Notes: generated from the sequence alone by a model not told the origin. 64,000 nucleotides of DNA from Rhodoferax sp. (GCF_030697375.1 NZ_JAUYQD010000034.1:49485-113484); one strand, 5' to 3'; positions 1 through 8,955 are shown, counted from the stretch's first letter. Made by a program: numbers and translations.

Positions 1-645
1 GTGGTGGCCGCATTGCCACAGGCCCGGCGCAACCGCCTGGCGGTGGCCATGCTGGACTTGTTCTTACACGAAGTCTTTGTGTGGGGCGTGATGCAGACCG
101 ACCCCAATTTCGGCAACTACCGCATTCGCGTGGGGGAAACCTCGGATCAACTGGTCTTGCTGGACTTTGGCGCCCTGAGCGAGTGTTCCCCCACCTTTTT
201 GGATGCCCTGGGTCGCACCATCGCGGCGGCACAGCAGGGTGACCGGGTTGCTGTGGTGCAGGGCTTGACGGACCTGGGCTGCCTGCCGCCCGACAGTTGT
301 GCGGATGCGCAGCAGATGTTTGCCGACTTCTGTTTGCGCCTGCTGGAGCCCTTGCGGGAGGTGCAAAATTTGCCCCCCGAGCGGCTCAATGCCCAGGGTG
401 AGTACCGCTGGGGCGCATCGAATCTGATGAAACGTGCGGGCAAAAAAGCGGCCAAATCGACCCTGAGCCGCCATTTCACCACCCCATCCCGCGAGTTCGC
501 CTTTGTCGCCCGCAAGCTGACCGGCGTGTTCACCTTCATCGCGGTGCTGGACGCTGAATTCAACGGGGCGGAACTGCTTCAGCAGCATGTGGCGCGCTGG
601 CGTGCGCGCCAGACCACACACCGGGGTGAGGCCTCGTTGGCCTAG
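1..645 (+). CDS. ABC1/UbiB-like atypical kinase, C-terminal part
   Basis: The reading frame is open at the left edge, so the true start lies upstream and only the C-terminal 214 residues are present. The stretch QTDPNFGNYRI followed by LLDFGA matches the catalytic and metal-binding loops of the ABC1 (AarF/UbiB/ADCK) atypical kinase family, where the Asp-Phe-Gly equivalent binds Mg-ATP. Members support ubiquinone biosynthesis or have unassigned roles in lipid or quinone metabolism. I cannot tell UbiB itself from a paralogue, because the N-terminal half with the diagnostic KxGQ motif is missing. The gene ends five bases before the convergent aminopeptidase gene. Confidence 0.75.
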   Translation: MVAALPQARRNRLAVAMLDLFLHEVFVWGVMQTDPNFGNYRIRVGETSDQLVLLDFGALSECSPTFLDALGRTIAAAQQGDRVAVVQGLTDLGCLPPDSCADAQQMFADFCLRLLEPLREVQNLPPERLNAQGEYRWGASNLMKRAGKKAAKSTLSRHFTTPSREFAFVARKLTGVFTFIAVLDAEFNGAELLQQHVARWRARQTTHRGEASLA

Positions 646-649
646 ACGG

Positions 650-1807
650 TCAGGGGGCTCCTGCGGTGGCGACGGTCTGCAGCGCTTGCAGGCGCAGGGT
701 GCGTTCGGCTTGGGGCAGTTCGGCCAGTGCGTTGACGGCGCCAAAAAACGCCGGCCAATGACCCTGCTGGCGGGCAAACAGGGTTTCAAACGCGTCCACC
801 CAGTCGTCGTAGGCGGCCTGGGCGCCAAAACTGGCGTTGTTGGCGCCCGCCGCCCAGGCGTCATAGGCGGCGTAGCCACCCCAGTCCTGTTTGAGCTGGG
901 CATAGGCTTGCTGGAATGCAGCAAACGCTACTATTTTCATAGCTGCTTGCGCACTGTTTTCGGGGGCTAGAGCACTATTTTGTGCATAAATGTGGCTCAA
1001 CTGTCGGCGTGTGGCCCGGGTCAGGGCCCGAAAACTTTTGCGCCGCGCATCGAAGACGGCGTATTCCTGGCGGGCCGCGGCACCGGCCTCTTCCTGGAGC
1101 CAGCGGGCACCGCCCAGCCGTTCGACCGCCGTCGCAAACGATTCATTGAACGCCGTGTCGTTTTTCACGTAGAGCACCTGGTGCGCCAGCTCATGAAAAA
1201 TCATGCGGGCCAGTTCGCCTTCCGGGTAACGGATGAAAGTGCTGAGCAGGGGGTCGCCCCCGGCCCAGTTCATCCAGCCCAGGGTGGAGTAGGCGGGCAC
1301 CGGGTAGACATGGACTTCCAGGCCCGCGGTGCGCAAGGTGGCCGCCTCCAGCTGCGCTGCCTGCTCGTCAAAGTAGCCCCGGTAGCCGACACAGCCGGCC
1401 ACCGGGAAACACCATTGGTGGAGTGTGAGAGAAAACGGGGGCGCCGCCACCACATTCCACACCGCCGCGCGGCGCTGCAGCTGGGCGTAGCGGTGGTAGC
1501 TGGCGTTGTCGGGCAGGTGCAACTCGGTCACCGCAAATTGGCGGATGCGCTGGGCCAGCAGCAAACGCTGTTTCAGGGGCGGGGGCGTGCTGTCGTCGGC
1601 CAGCCACTGGTCCACCGGCCGCGCCGCCTGCATCAGCTGCAAGTGGCCGCTGACCGAGCCCAGCAAATACCTGGTGTCGGCACAGCCCGCTGCCAGCAGT
1701 GCCAGCCCGACCCCTAGGCCGCGCCAGCGCCCACCCAGCCACACCTTCCAGAAAGGTGGGTGCGCTGGTGCAGAAGGGGCGCTCGGGGTGGCCAATGACG
1801 CTGTCAA
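650..1807 (-). CDS. Putative zinc aminopeptidase lipoprotein (PF10023-type)
   Basis: The protein has a hydrophobic N-terminal segment ending in the lipobox LLAAGC and a metalloprotease motif, FHELAHQVLY, with two zinc-ligand histidines and the catalytic Glu. NESFATAVE downstream supplies the probable third ligand. This matches the predicted aminopeptidase family COG4324, which would act at the cell envelope. The longest frame starts with TTG directly after the preceding stop; GTG at 1742-1744 gives a more typical lipoprotein signal of about 21 residues and may be the real start. About residues 272-297 (AQNSALAPENSAQAAMKIVA) are encoded by a copy of the dispersed repeat seen elsewhere in intergenic DNA, so this segment looks like an in-frame insertion. 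It is probably cotranscribed with the Spy-like gene upstream. Confidence 0.8.
   Translation of the reverse strand: MTASLATPSAPSAPAHPPFWKVWLGGRWRGLGVGLALLAAGCADTRYLLGSVSGHLQLMQAARPVDQWLADDSTPPPLKQRLLLAQRIRQFAVTELHLPDNASYHRYAQLQRRAAVWNVVAAPPFSLTLHQWCFPVAGCVGYRGYFDEQAAQLEAATLRTAGLEVHVYPVPAYSTLGWMNWAGGDPLLSTFIRYPEGELARMIFHELAHQVLYVKNDTAFNESFATAVERLGGARWLQEEAGAAARQEYAVFDARRKSFRALTRATRRQLSHIYAQNSALAPENSAQAAMKIVAFAAFQQAYAQLKQDWGGYAAYDAWAAGANNASFGAQAAYDDWVDAFETLFARQQGHWPAFFGAVNALAELPQAERTLRLQALQTVATAGAP
922..985 (-). repeat. Dispersed repeat copy inside the aminopeptidase gene
   Basis: On the minus strand the sequence reads GTGCGCAAGCAGCTATGAAA followed by ATAGTAGCG. This is the same core as intergenic copies near 9643, 21999, 32180, 35269 and 44107. 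Here it is translated in frame. Confidence 0.6.
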
Positions 1808-2377
1808 CTACTGTTTGGGCGTTGCGGGAGGCGCCTTTTTGTCGGCCTTGGGGGGCATTTGGGGGCCACGGTCGTCACCATGGCGGCCACCCATGCGGGC
1901 GTGCTCGCTGTCAAAGACCTTCTTTTGCTCGGCGTTCAGGGCGGCGTAGAAGGTTTTGATGGCTTCGTCGCGTTGGTCCATCGCGGTTTGCATATCGGTC
2001 ATGTGCTGTTTGCGCAGATTGTGCATTTTGTCGATGCGCTCCGGCGTGGTGAGCTTGTCCATCTCCGCGCGGTCGGGGTACTGGTTCACCGAGCGGGGGG
2101 CTGGCTTCATGGCGGCGGCAAAGGTGGTCCAGGCACCTTCTTGCGCGGCGGTGATTTTCAGCTTGGCTTTGAGTGCGTCCAGGTGTTTGGCCACCATGGC
2201 CTCCATTTTGGCGGGGTCCATTTTGCGCCTGCCGTCTTTGCCTTCGTGCTGCGCCATGCCACCGTCTCCCATCATGGCGCGGTGGTCGGCCATGGGGCTG
2301 GTGTTTTGTGCGAATGCAGCAAAGCCTGCGCAGGCCAACAGCGCTGCAACGGCCAGAGATTTGAAAGCGGGTTTCAT
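1808..2377 (-). CDS. Spy/CpxP-like LTXXQ-motif periplasmic protein
   Basis: This 189-residue protein begins with a clear signal peptide (KSLAVAALLACAGFAAFAQ). The rest is charged and mostly helical, rich in Met, Lys and Glu, with LTTPERIDKMHNLRKQHM and a later LNAEQKKVFD segment. These match the LTXXQ motif pair of Spy/CpxP periplasmic chaperone and metal-stress proteins. A likely role is binding unfolded proteins or modulating envelope stress signalling in the periplasm. Its TAG stop abuts the longest possible start of the aminopeptidase gene, so the two are probably cotranscribed. Confidence 0.8.
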   Translation of the reverse strand: MKPAFKSLAVAALLACAGFAAFAQNTSPMADHRAMMGDGGMAQHEGKDGRRKMDPAKMEAMVAKHLDALKAKLKITAAQEGAWTTFAAAMKPAPRSVNQYPDRAEMDKLTTPERIDKMHNLRKQHMTDMQTAMDQRDEAIKTFYAALNAEQKKVFDSEHARMGGRHGDDRGPQMPPKADKKAPPATPKQ

Positions 2378-2580
2378 AAATACATCCTTTGGGGGTGGCT
2401 TGCCGCGGACATCGCGATCAGCTTGGGTTTAGTATCCGGCGCGGGTGTATCTGCTCCATTGCCGCAGGATAAGGCTTTGTAAAGTTGCGTGAAAATAGTC
2501 GGTGAGTGCATGCAGGACAGCAATAGGTTCGCACAGGGGTTTGCGGCGGTGTGTTCCGCCAGGTTTCAACAAAGGTGAAT

Positions 2581-3489
2581 ATGTTTAAAAACGTGATGGT
2601 GTTTCGCATGGTGTCGGGCTGGTCGGCGACCCAGGCGCAACTGGAAGAGGCGCTGGATGGCGCCCGTTTTGTGGAGTGTGGTGCTTCGCAGGAAAAGTCG
2701 GTGGGCTGGGTGGAGCCCAGGGGCCAGGCGCATGGCCCGCTGGTGGAGATTGTGGGCGGCCAGTGGCTGCTCAAGCTGATGGTGGAGATCAAGACGGTGC
2801 CCGGCTCGGTGGTCAAGCGCAAGGTGCAAGACCAGTTGGCGCACATCGAGGCCACCACCGGGCGCAAACCCGGAAAGAAGGAAAAACGCGAAATCAGCGA
2901 AGACGCCCGCGTGGCGCTCTTGCCCATGGCGTTCAGCAAACAGTCCAGCGTGACGGTGTGGATCGACCCCAAGTCTGGCTTCCTGGTGCTGGATTCGGGC
3001 AGCCAGTCCAAGGCCGACGAGGTGATGACGGCCCTGGTCAAGGCGGTGGACGGCCTGGCCGTGCAATTGGTCAACACCCAAACCTCACCCGCCGCGGCCA
3101 TGTCCATTTGGCTGTCCACCCACGAAGCGCCGCAGGGCTTCAGTGTGGACCGCGAGTGTGAGCTCAAGGCGGCCGACGAATCCAAGGCGGTGGTGCGCTA
3201 CACCCGCCATGCGCTGGACACCGACGAGGTGAGCCAGCACATTGCCCAGGGCAAGGTGCCCACCCGGGTGGCCATGACCTGGAACGACCGGGTGTCCTTC
3301 GTGCTGACCGAGGCGCTGCAGCTCAAAAAAGTGGCGATTCTGGATGTGGTGCTGGAAGGCGCCCCCGCTTCGCCCGGCGACCGCAAGGACGACAACTTCG
3401 ACGCCGATGTGGCGATTGCCACCGGTGAGCTGTCGCAGCTGATTCCCGATCTGCTGGAAGCCTTGGGCGGCGAAATGGCCCTGGCCTAA
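2581..3489 (+). CDS. rdgC: Recombination-associated protein RdgC
   Basis: The 302-residue product begins MFKNVMVFRM, as RdgC proteins do, and has the family length. RdgC forms a ring-shaped dimer on DNA that restrains RecA and is linked to replication restart and pilin variation. The ATG at 2581 is chosen over the upstream GTG at 2551 because it gives the conserved N-terminus and has an AAAGGTGA ribosome site a few bases upstream. The gene stands alone between a divergent periplasmic-protein gene and a hydrolase gene, with a possible terminator just downstream. Confidence 0.92.
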   Translation: MFKNVMVFRMVSGWSATQAQLEEALDGARFVECGASQEKSVGWVEPRGQAHGPLVEIVGGQWLLKLMVEIKTVPGSVVKRKVQDQLAHIEATTGRKPGKKEKREISEDARVALLPMAFSKQSSVTVWIDPKSGFLVLDSGSQSKADEVMTALVKAVDGLAVQLVNTQTSPAAAMSIWLSTHEAPQGFSVDRECELKAADESKAVVRYTRHALDTDEVSQHIAQGKVPTRVAMTWNDRVSFVLTEALQLKKVAILDVVLEGAPASPGDRKDDNFDADVAIATGELSQLIPDLLEALGGEMALA

Positions 3490-3494
3490 GGTCC

Positions 3495-3525
3495 GGGGCA
3501 GCGCGGGGGGGGCTGCGGGGTTTTT
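3495..3525 (+). terminator. Possible rho-independent terminator of rdgC
   Basis: A short GCAGC/GCTGC inverted repeat (498-502 and 512-516 within 3400-3600) is followed by GGGG and then TTTTT at 3521-3525. The stem is short, so the call is weak. Confidence 0.35.
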
Positions 3526-3564
3526 GCCTTGTGGCTATGCTGACGCTTTTTGGGGAGCGTCCGC

Positions 3565-4455
3565 ATGCAAAGAAAAACCGCCCAGGATTTTGACCAGGAT
3601 CTGCTGATTCTGTTTGACGCCTATGTGCACGGCACGGTGGACCGCCGTGGTTTTCTGGAAAAAGCGCAAAAGTTTGCCGTGGGCGGGGTGACCGCTGCGG
3701 CGCTGCTGGCCGCGCTGAGTCCCGACTTTGCCCTGGGGCAGGTGATTGCCCCTAAGGACCCCCGGGTCCAGACCGACATGCTGGAATTTGCATCGCCCCA
3801 GGGCTACGGCACCCTGAAGGGTTATTTGGCCCGGCCCGCCCACGCCACGGGCAAATTGCCCGCAGTGCTGGTGGTGCACGAGAACCGGGGCCTGAACCCG
3901 CACATCGAAGACATTGCCCGGCGTTTGGCGTTGGCGGGCTTCATGGCCTTTGCGCCCGACGCACTCACGCCTTTGGGCGGCTACCCGGGGGATGAGGACC
4001 AGGCGCGTGCGCTGTTTGCCAAGCTGGACCAAACCAAAACCCGCGAGGACTTTGTGGCCGCCGCCCAGTGGCTGAGCGCCCGTGCGGACGGCAACGGCAA
4101 ACTGGGCGTGGTGGGATTTTGTTATGGGGGCGGCATCGCCCACCTGCTGGCGGTGCGCCTGCCCACCCTGGCCGCTGCCGTGCCGTTTTACGGCAACCTG
4201 CCAGCACCCGCTGATGCGGCCCGCGTGAAAGCCCTGCTGCTGATGCACTTTGCGGCGGTGGACGAGCGTATCAACGCGGCCTGGCCCGCCTACGAGGACG
4301 CGCTCAAGGCGGCGGGGGTGCAGTACACCGCCTACCAGTACCCCGGTACCCAACACGGTTTCAACAACGACACCACGCCGCGTTTCGATGCCGCTGCGGC
4401 CCCACTGGCCTGGGAGCGCACGCTGGCATTTCTGACACGGAATCTGCGCGCCTGA
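3565..4455 (+). CDS. Dienelactone hydrolase family protein with internal twin-arginine segment
   Basis: This 296-residue alpha/beta hydrolase has the dienelactone-hydrolase catalytic triad: Cys186 in GFCYGGG, Asp233 in AVDER and His264 in GTQHGF. Such enzymes hydrolyse enol-lactones or related carboxylic esters. Residues of about 33-68 carry RRGFLEK followed by a hydrophobic stretch, resembling a Tat signal set behind a 30-residue leader as in YghX-like proteins, so export is possible. ATG at 3565 is preferred to TTG at 3550 because GGGGAG lies about eight bases upstream. The true substrate is not apparent from the neighbours. Confidence 0.85.
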   Translation: MQRKTAQDFDQDLLILFDAYVHGTVDRRGFLEKAQKFAVGGVTAAALLAALSPDFALGQVIAPKDPRVQTDMLEFASPQGYGTLKGYLARPAHATGKLPAVLVVHENRGLNPHIEDIARRLALAGFMAFAPDALTPLGGYPGDEDQARALFAKLDQTKTREDFVAAAQWLSARADGNGKLGVVGFCYGGGIAHLLAVRLPTLAAAVPFYGNLPAPADAARVKALLLMHFAAVDERINAAWPAYEDALKAAGVQYTAYQYPGTQHGFNNDTTPRFDAAAAPLAWERTLAFLTRNLRA

Positions 4456-4463
4456 GACGGCGC

Positions 4464-5042
4464 TTAGTCGTCGTGGCGGCCGTGGCCATAGGCATGGCCA
4501 TGGCCGTGGTGTTTTTTGTGCTTGTGTTTGAAGGCGTGGCCACCACCGTACTCGCCGTCCGGGCGGTAGCTGGCTTGGTGGTAGTCGGGGCCACGTACCA
4601 CCGTCGCACCGGGGCCGCGTGGCTGCTGGGTGACGCTTTTGCCGATGCTGGAGCCTGCGGCACCCCCCACCCCGGCTCCGATGACGGCGCCGGTCTTGCC
4701 GCCCACCGATTGGCCCACGGCCGCGCCGGCGGCGCCACCGACCGCGCCACCGATGACGGCGCCGCTTTGTCCCGACCCCCGGGTGCTGACCGCTGCACCC
4801 GCAGCGCCACCGACCGCGCCACCAATGACGGCACCGCTGCGTCCACCCATCGATTGCCCCAGGATGGCTCCCGCCGCCGCGCCTGCACCCCCACCCAAAA
4901 GGGTGCCTAGGTCATCGGCCTGCGCCGCAGGGGCCAAGGCGAGCAGCCCTGCCGACAGCAACAACGCTTGCAAGCCGCGGGAACGAAGGAGGGAGCGTTT
5001 TGCGTGGGGAACGCAGGGGGAAGGGGTCGGCAAGGTGCACAT
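4464..5042 (-). CDS. Glycine-zipper envelope protein with His-rich tail
   Basis: A signal peptide (LLLSAGLLALAPAAQA) is followed by three or four tandem glycine-zipper modules of the type GAVIGGAVGGAAGAAV, spanning roughly residues 50-140. The protein ends in a His/Lys/Gly-rich tail (HKHKKHHGHGHAYGHGRHDD). Glycine-zipper domains form tight helix packing in outer-membrane or periplasmic proteins; the tail could bind metal ions such as Ni, Zn or Cu, which is inference. The start at ATG 5042 is preferred to TTG 5060. The nucleotide repeats encoding the zippers are near-identical, which makes unit number likely to vary. No specific function can be assigned. Confidence 0.7.
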   Translation of the reverse strand: MCTLPTPSPCVPHAKRSLLRSRGLQALLLSAGLLALAPAAQADDLGTLLGGGAGAAAGAILGQSMGGRSGAVIGGAVGGAAGAAVSTRGSGQSGAVIGGAVGGAAGAAVGQSVGGKTGAVIGAGVGGAAGSSIGKSVTQQPRGPGATVVRGPDYHQASYRPDGEYGGGHAFKHKHKKHHGHGHAYGHGRHDD

Positions 5043-5106
5043 AGGGGTCAGGTGGGCCAAAGGCCCGTACCGCTAAACGTAGCGGCTTACCCTGGATCAA
5101 CGACCG

Positions 5107-5565
5107 TTACCGGGTGTTGGCCGACTGCTGTAACAAGGTCTTACAAAAGTCATGCTCCACCATGTAGCGCAGCCCGATTTCCGAACTGAAGTAGGTCTGG
5201 TGCTGTTGCACCTGGCGAATCGCCGTGTGTAATTCATCGGCGGCATTGGCCTTGGTGACATAACCCAGCGCGCCAGCGCGGTGCATTTCGACCACCCGGT
5301 CCAAATCCGCGTGGGCGGACAGGCCAATGATCTTGGCTTGGGGGTACATGCCCCGCAGTTGCCGTGTGGCCTCCAGTCCATTCAAGCCTGGCATGCTCAA
5401 GTCCATACACACCACATCCGGCTGGAACTGCGCCATGTACTCCAGCACACGGTGGCCGTTTTCTGCCTCTGCCACCACCTCGATGTCTGGAGCCATCTCC
5501 AGCACCATGCGCAGCGCGTCGCGAAACAGCGCATGGTCGTCGGCCAGCATGACACGGATTTTCAT
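5107..5565 (-). CDS. REC-only response regulator (NarL type, no DNA-binding domain)
   Basis: The protein is a receiver domain: acidic pair DDH near residue 10, phospho-acceptor in VVCMDLSMPG, the conserved Ser/Thr position in GLSAHAD and Lys in YVTKANA. The closest type is NarL/FixJ, but translation stops at residue 152, before any LuxR-type helix-turn-helix, and no such domain is visible in the 64 bases downstream. Its ATG overlaps the stop of the hybrid kinase gene by four bases, so the pair is translationally coupled. It probably receives phosphate from that kinase and acts by protein contact, or is a truncated regulator. Confidence 0.85.
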   Translation of the reverse strand: MKIRVMLADDHALFRDALRMVLEMAPDIEVVAEAENGHRVLEYMAQFQPDVVCMDLSMPGLNGLEATRQLRGMYPQAKIIGLSAHADLDRVVEMHRAGALGYVTKANAADELHTAIRQVQQHQTYFSSEIGLRYMVEHDFCKTLLQQSANTR

Positions 5566-8500
5566 GCAAACCTGGGTTCGGTGACCTGCGAGATGGCCAT
5601 TTGCAAGCGGTCCATCTGCAGGGGCTTGCTGTGCACCGCAATGCCGCGGGCCGCCATGCTGCGGATCAGGGCGGGATCGGTGTCGCCGGTGAGGATGATG
5701 GCGGGCAATTGGGCGCCATACGCATGCCTTGCGGCATCAATCACCTGGACTCCGGTCTCGTTTCCGCCCAGGCGGTGGTCGGAGATGACGATATCCGGCG
5801 CCCATTCGCCCAGGCGCAGAAGCAGCGCCTGGCTGGTGGTTGCTGCGAGCACTTCATGGCCGGTGTTTTCCAGTGCCATGACCAGCGCCTGTTGCACTTC
5901 GGCGTGGTCTTCCACCAGGCCGATGCGCAGGGAGCGGTTCTCGGTGCGCGGGGCGGGGGGCTCGGCTTGGACATGCGCCTGCCCGGCCGGCAGTTCGACG
6001 GCAAACATGGAGCCCCGTCCCGGTTGGGTGCGCAGGCGAATGTGCAGCCCCAGCAATTCTGCCGTTTTGGCCACAATGGCCAGGCCCAGGCCACTGCCCC
6101 GCAGCTGTGCACCATCTCCGAGCTGGGTGAATTCTTCAAAAATGGTTTCGGTTTTGTCCGCCGGGATGCCCACGCCGGTGTCCCACACCTCAATCCATTG
6201 CACCCCCCCATGGCGTCGGCAGGCGACCAGAATGCCGCCTTTTTCGGTGTAACGCACGGCGTTGGCGATGAGGTTGCCGACGATGCGCGTCAACAGGGCC
6301 TGATCGGTGCATGTCACCACGCTACTGCAGGGGCGCAAATGCAGGCACAGGCCTTTGTTTTGTGCCTCGGCCGAATGCACCGACACCAGTGCGGACAAAA
6401 AGTCCTCCACCCCAAAGTTGGACAGGCGGGGGGTGACGACGCCCGCGTCGAGTTTGCTGACGTCCAGCAAATCGGTCAGCATCTCGGTCAGGCTGTCGCT
6501 GCAGGCCTGGATTTTGGCCACCAGGCTGTGGTTTTCTGGTGCGGCTCTGGCCTGGAGCACGCCCACATACATGGACAGGGCCGAGAGCGGTTGCCGCAGG
6601 TCATGGCTGGCGGCCGCCAAAAAACGGGATTTGGCGCGGTTGGCCTGCTCGGCACGGGCTTTGGCGGTCACCAGTTCGGCTTGTGCCTGTTTGCGCGCAC
6701 TGATATCGACAAAGGCCCAGATCGACTCTCCGCATTGCGGTTCGAGCATGCTGCCGACGACGTCATACCAGCCCAGGCTGCCGTTTTTGCGCCGGTACTG
6801 GACTTCCGAGCGAAAGACATCGCCTCTTTGCAAGACGGGATAGGCGGTCTCGGCGAAGGTGCGGTAGGCCTGGTCGCTGGGGTAAACGATTTTGGTGGAC
6901 TGCCCGGTCAATTCGTCCAGGGTATAGCCCATCATCTCGGCAAATGCGACATTGCCCCAGACCAGCTTTCGCTCATTGAGTTTGACGAAGCCCACAATCC
7001 GGCTGTTGAGGATGGCGGTTTGCTCGCACATCAGCCGGTAAAAGCGTTGTTCGGTGCGTGCGCGTTGGGTGATGTCATGGATGATGGACACCAGTTGCGT
7101 TTGACTCCCCACCGTGACGGGGGTGGAATGCACTTCCACGGTCTTGGTCTCGCCGCTGGCGATGCGGTGCTGCACGGCGAAAGGATTGCGCTCATGGCCG
7201 GCCGTCGCCAAGCGTTTTTCGGTGATGTGGTCCGGGTTGAGCGCATGGATCTCCTGCAGGGTCTTGGTGCGTATTTGCACAGGGGACCAGCCGTAAAACA
7301 GGCAGGCGGCCGCATTGGCGTCCAAAATTTGACCACTGGCCGGGTCGGTCTGCAGAATGATGGCGTTGTTGTTGTCGATCAGGGTGCGAAAGCGTGTTTC
7401 GCTTTCACGCAGGGCGGTTTCCCGGGTGGCCAGGGTTTCCAGCAGGCGATTGAATGCGCCAAACAGATCGCCAATTTCATCCGGCCGGGTGATGGGCAGG
7501 CGCGGCGTGTGTAGGCCGGTTTCCGGTATATCCGCCAGGCTTTGCATGGCGCTGAACATGGGTGCCAACTGACGCCGCAGCATCCACCAGGTCAGCGCAC
7601 CCGCCACCAGGGTCAGTAGCAGTGCGCCCAGCAAAAGGTGCCGCTGCATGGCGTAAATCGGCGCAAAGGCGTCGTCCGTGGGCATGGCAGACGCCAGAAT
7701 CCAGTCGGCCCGGGGAATGCTCTTGGCAGCTGAAAGTTGCTCGATGCCGTTGGTGTTGTTGAATACGCCATAGCCCTCGTACCCCTGCTGGTAGCCGACC
7801 AGCAAGGGGTGTGCGCCGGTTGCCGCAAGCGGCTGCAGGGCGTGGCGTTTGTCCGTGGCCGTCACGATCAAACCGTGCCTGGGTGCAATGAGGTAGAAGC
7901 CGTCGGCATGGCCAAAGCGACCATCCGTTACTTTGCTGCGAAAGATTTTGTCGAGAAAATTGGGGTGGCTCAGGTCGGTCACCCCTGCCAGGGCGCCGAT
8001 CACCCGACCCTGTGTGCTACGGATGGGGACGACCATGGCAAACACCGGCGCCTGCAGTTTCCGGCCCATGGTGGGGCGTCCGACGCTGGCTTTTCCCTCT
8101 TTGAGCGCGGCGACCACGAAGTCCAGATCGTTGTAGTTGACGCCGACCCGGTTGGCAGAGAGCGGAAGCGAGGCCAGCGCGGTACCGTCCTTTCCAATAA
8201 TGACGGTGCCGCCATTGAACAGGTCCTGGAAAACCGGGTGCGCATGCAAGATGTGCATAAGCGCTGCCGGGTTGTCCATCGGCTGGGCAGACACCATGGT
8301 GCTCACCCGGTTCAAGGCATTGAACCGGCTGTCCAACTCTTCATTGATTTCTGCGACGGCCAAATCCAGGGCGGAGAATTGTTGCTTGCCCAGCAGGTCC
8401 TGCATGTCTTCGCGCAGCATGTAGCGTGCGTAAAACGCCAGCAAGAAGATGCTGAACACAAAAATGGCCAGCGTGAACAGCGTTACCCGTGTCTTGAGCG

Positions 8501-8570
8501 AACGCCGCGTAAAAATACCGGATTTTGGCAAATCGCCCTCCCTGTGCAAGGCCTTGTTATGGGGTAACAC
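5562..8570 (-). CDS. Membrane hybrid sensor histidine kinase (Cache-HAMP-PAS-PAS-HisKA-HATPase-REC)
   Basis: In order, the 1,002 residues show: a membrane helix at about 28-50; a large periplasmic Cache-like sensor domain to about 310; a second helix (LLLGALLLTLVAGALTWWML); HAMP; two PAS domains; a HisKA box with AAASHDLRQPLSAL (phospho-His near 656); an ATPase domain with NLIANAVRYTE, WDTGVGIP and GSGLGLAI; and a C-terminal receiver with VISDHRLGG (Asp near 930). The protein senses an extracytoplasmic ligand and relays phosphate internally, then probably to the REC-only protein encoded immediately downstream. The ligand cannot be read from sequence; Cache domains often bind small organic acids or amino acids. 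Confidence 0.9.
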   Translation of the reverse strand: MLPHNKALHREGDLPKSGIFTRRSLKTRVTLFTLAIFVFSIFLLAFYARYMLREDMQDLLGKQQFSALDLAVAEINEELDSRFNALNRVSTMVSAQPMDNPAALMHILHAHPVFQDLFNGGTVIIGKDGTALASLPLSANRVGVNYNDLDFVVAALKEGKASVGRPTMGRKLQAPVFAMVVPIRSTQGRVIGALAGVTDLSHPNFLDKIFRSKVTDGRFGHADGFYLIAPRHGLIVTATDKRHALQPLAATGAHPLLVGYQQGYEGYGVFNNTNGIEQLSAAKSIPRADWILASAMPTDDAFAPIYAMQRHLLLGALLLTLVAGALTWWMLRRQLAPMFSAMQSLADIPETGLHTPRLPITRPDEIGDLFGAFNRLLETLATRETALRESETRFRTLIDNNNAIILQTDPASGQILDANAAACLFYGWSPVQIRTKTLQEIHALNPDHITEKRLATAGHERNPFAVQHRIASGETKTVEVHSTPVTVGSQTQLVSIIHDITQRARTEQRFYRLMCEQTAILNSRIVGFVKLNERKLVWGNVAFAEMMGYTLDELTGQSTKIVYPSDQAYRTFAETAYPVLQRGDVFRSEVQYRRKNGSLGWYDVVGSMLEPQCGESIWAFVDISARKQAQAELVTAKARAEQANRAKSRFLAAASHDLRQPLSALSMYVGVLQARAAPENHSLVAKIQACSDSLTEMLTDLLDVSKLDAGVVTPRLSNFGVEDFLSALVSVHSAEAQNKGLCLHLRPCSSVVTCTDQALLTRIVGNLIANAVRYTEKGGILVACRRHGGVQWIEVWDTGVGIPADKTETIFEEFTQLGDGAQLRGSGLGLAIVAKTAELLGLHIRLRTQPGRGSMFAVELPAGQAHVQAEPPAPRTENRSLRIGLVEDHAEVQQALVMALENTGHEVLAATTSQALLLRLGEWAPDIVISDHRLGGNETGVQVIDAARHAYGAQLPAIILTGDTDPALIRSMAARGIAVHSKPLQMDRLQMAISQVTEPRFA

Positions 8571-8642
8571 CGTAAACCCATACTGTACTTTGTCAGGAAG
8601 GAGTAAGTTAAAAGTGAACCGCCGGCGCCAGCGGCCAGTCTA

Positions 8643-8672
8643 GCAACCCTTTGTTACAGCTTGGAGGGTTGC
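8643..8672. repeat. 8-bp perfect inverted repeat upstream of the kinase gene
   Basis: GCAACCCT (8643-8650) and AGGGTTGC (8665-8672) pair perfectly around a 14-base loop, between the DUF2892 stop and the kinase start. There is no U-run on either strand, so it could be an operator or a weak transcript hairpin. Confidence 0.3.
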
Positions 8673-8699
8673 GACTCTAGTCTAAACAGGGGCTGGCTT

Positions 8700-8897
8700 T
8701 TAGTCCTTGTTTTTCATGCTGCAGGTGTTCAAGCCCAAGATGGCGTAGGGCGGGCACCAGCCGATGGCGCCGGTGGTCAGGGGCACCAGGCCCAGCCAGC
8801 CCCAAACGCCCACGGTGCCGGTGGCGGCCAGGCCGATCAGCACCAGGCCTGCCGCGATACGGGCGATGCGGTCGATGCCGCCAACATTGAGTTTCAT
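8700..8897 (-). CDS. DUF2892 small inner-membrane protein
   Basis: This 65-residue protein has two hydrophobic segments (IARIAAGLVLIGLAATG and GLVPLTTGAIGWCPPYAILG) and the Cys-containing WCPPYAILGLNTC motif typical of DUF2892 proteins. These resemble the membrane tail of YgaP rhodanese proteins. The family is often encoded beside Crp/Fnr regulators and sulfur or redox genes, as here, where a Crp/Fnr gene lies directly upstream on the same strand. The biochemical role is unknown. A Crp-like palindrome lies about 60 bases before the start. Confidence 0.85.
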   Translation of the reverse strand: MKLNVGGIDRIARIAAGLVLIGLAATGTVGVWGWLGLVPLTTGAIGWCPPYAILGLNTCSMKNKD

Positions 8898-8955
8898 GGT
8901 TTGTCCTTGGAGAGTGGTTAATCACGCCATTGGACGCCGAATGGGGATGCGCGTC

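Noticed and set aside
5601..7514. 637-codon open frame on the plus strand
   Set aside because: Antisense to the hybrid kinase, whose domains are unmistakable.
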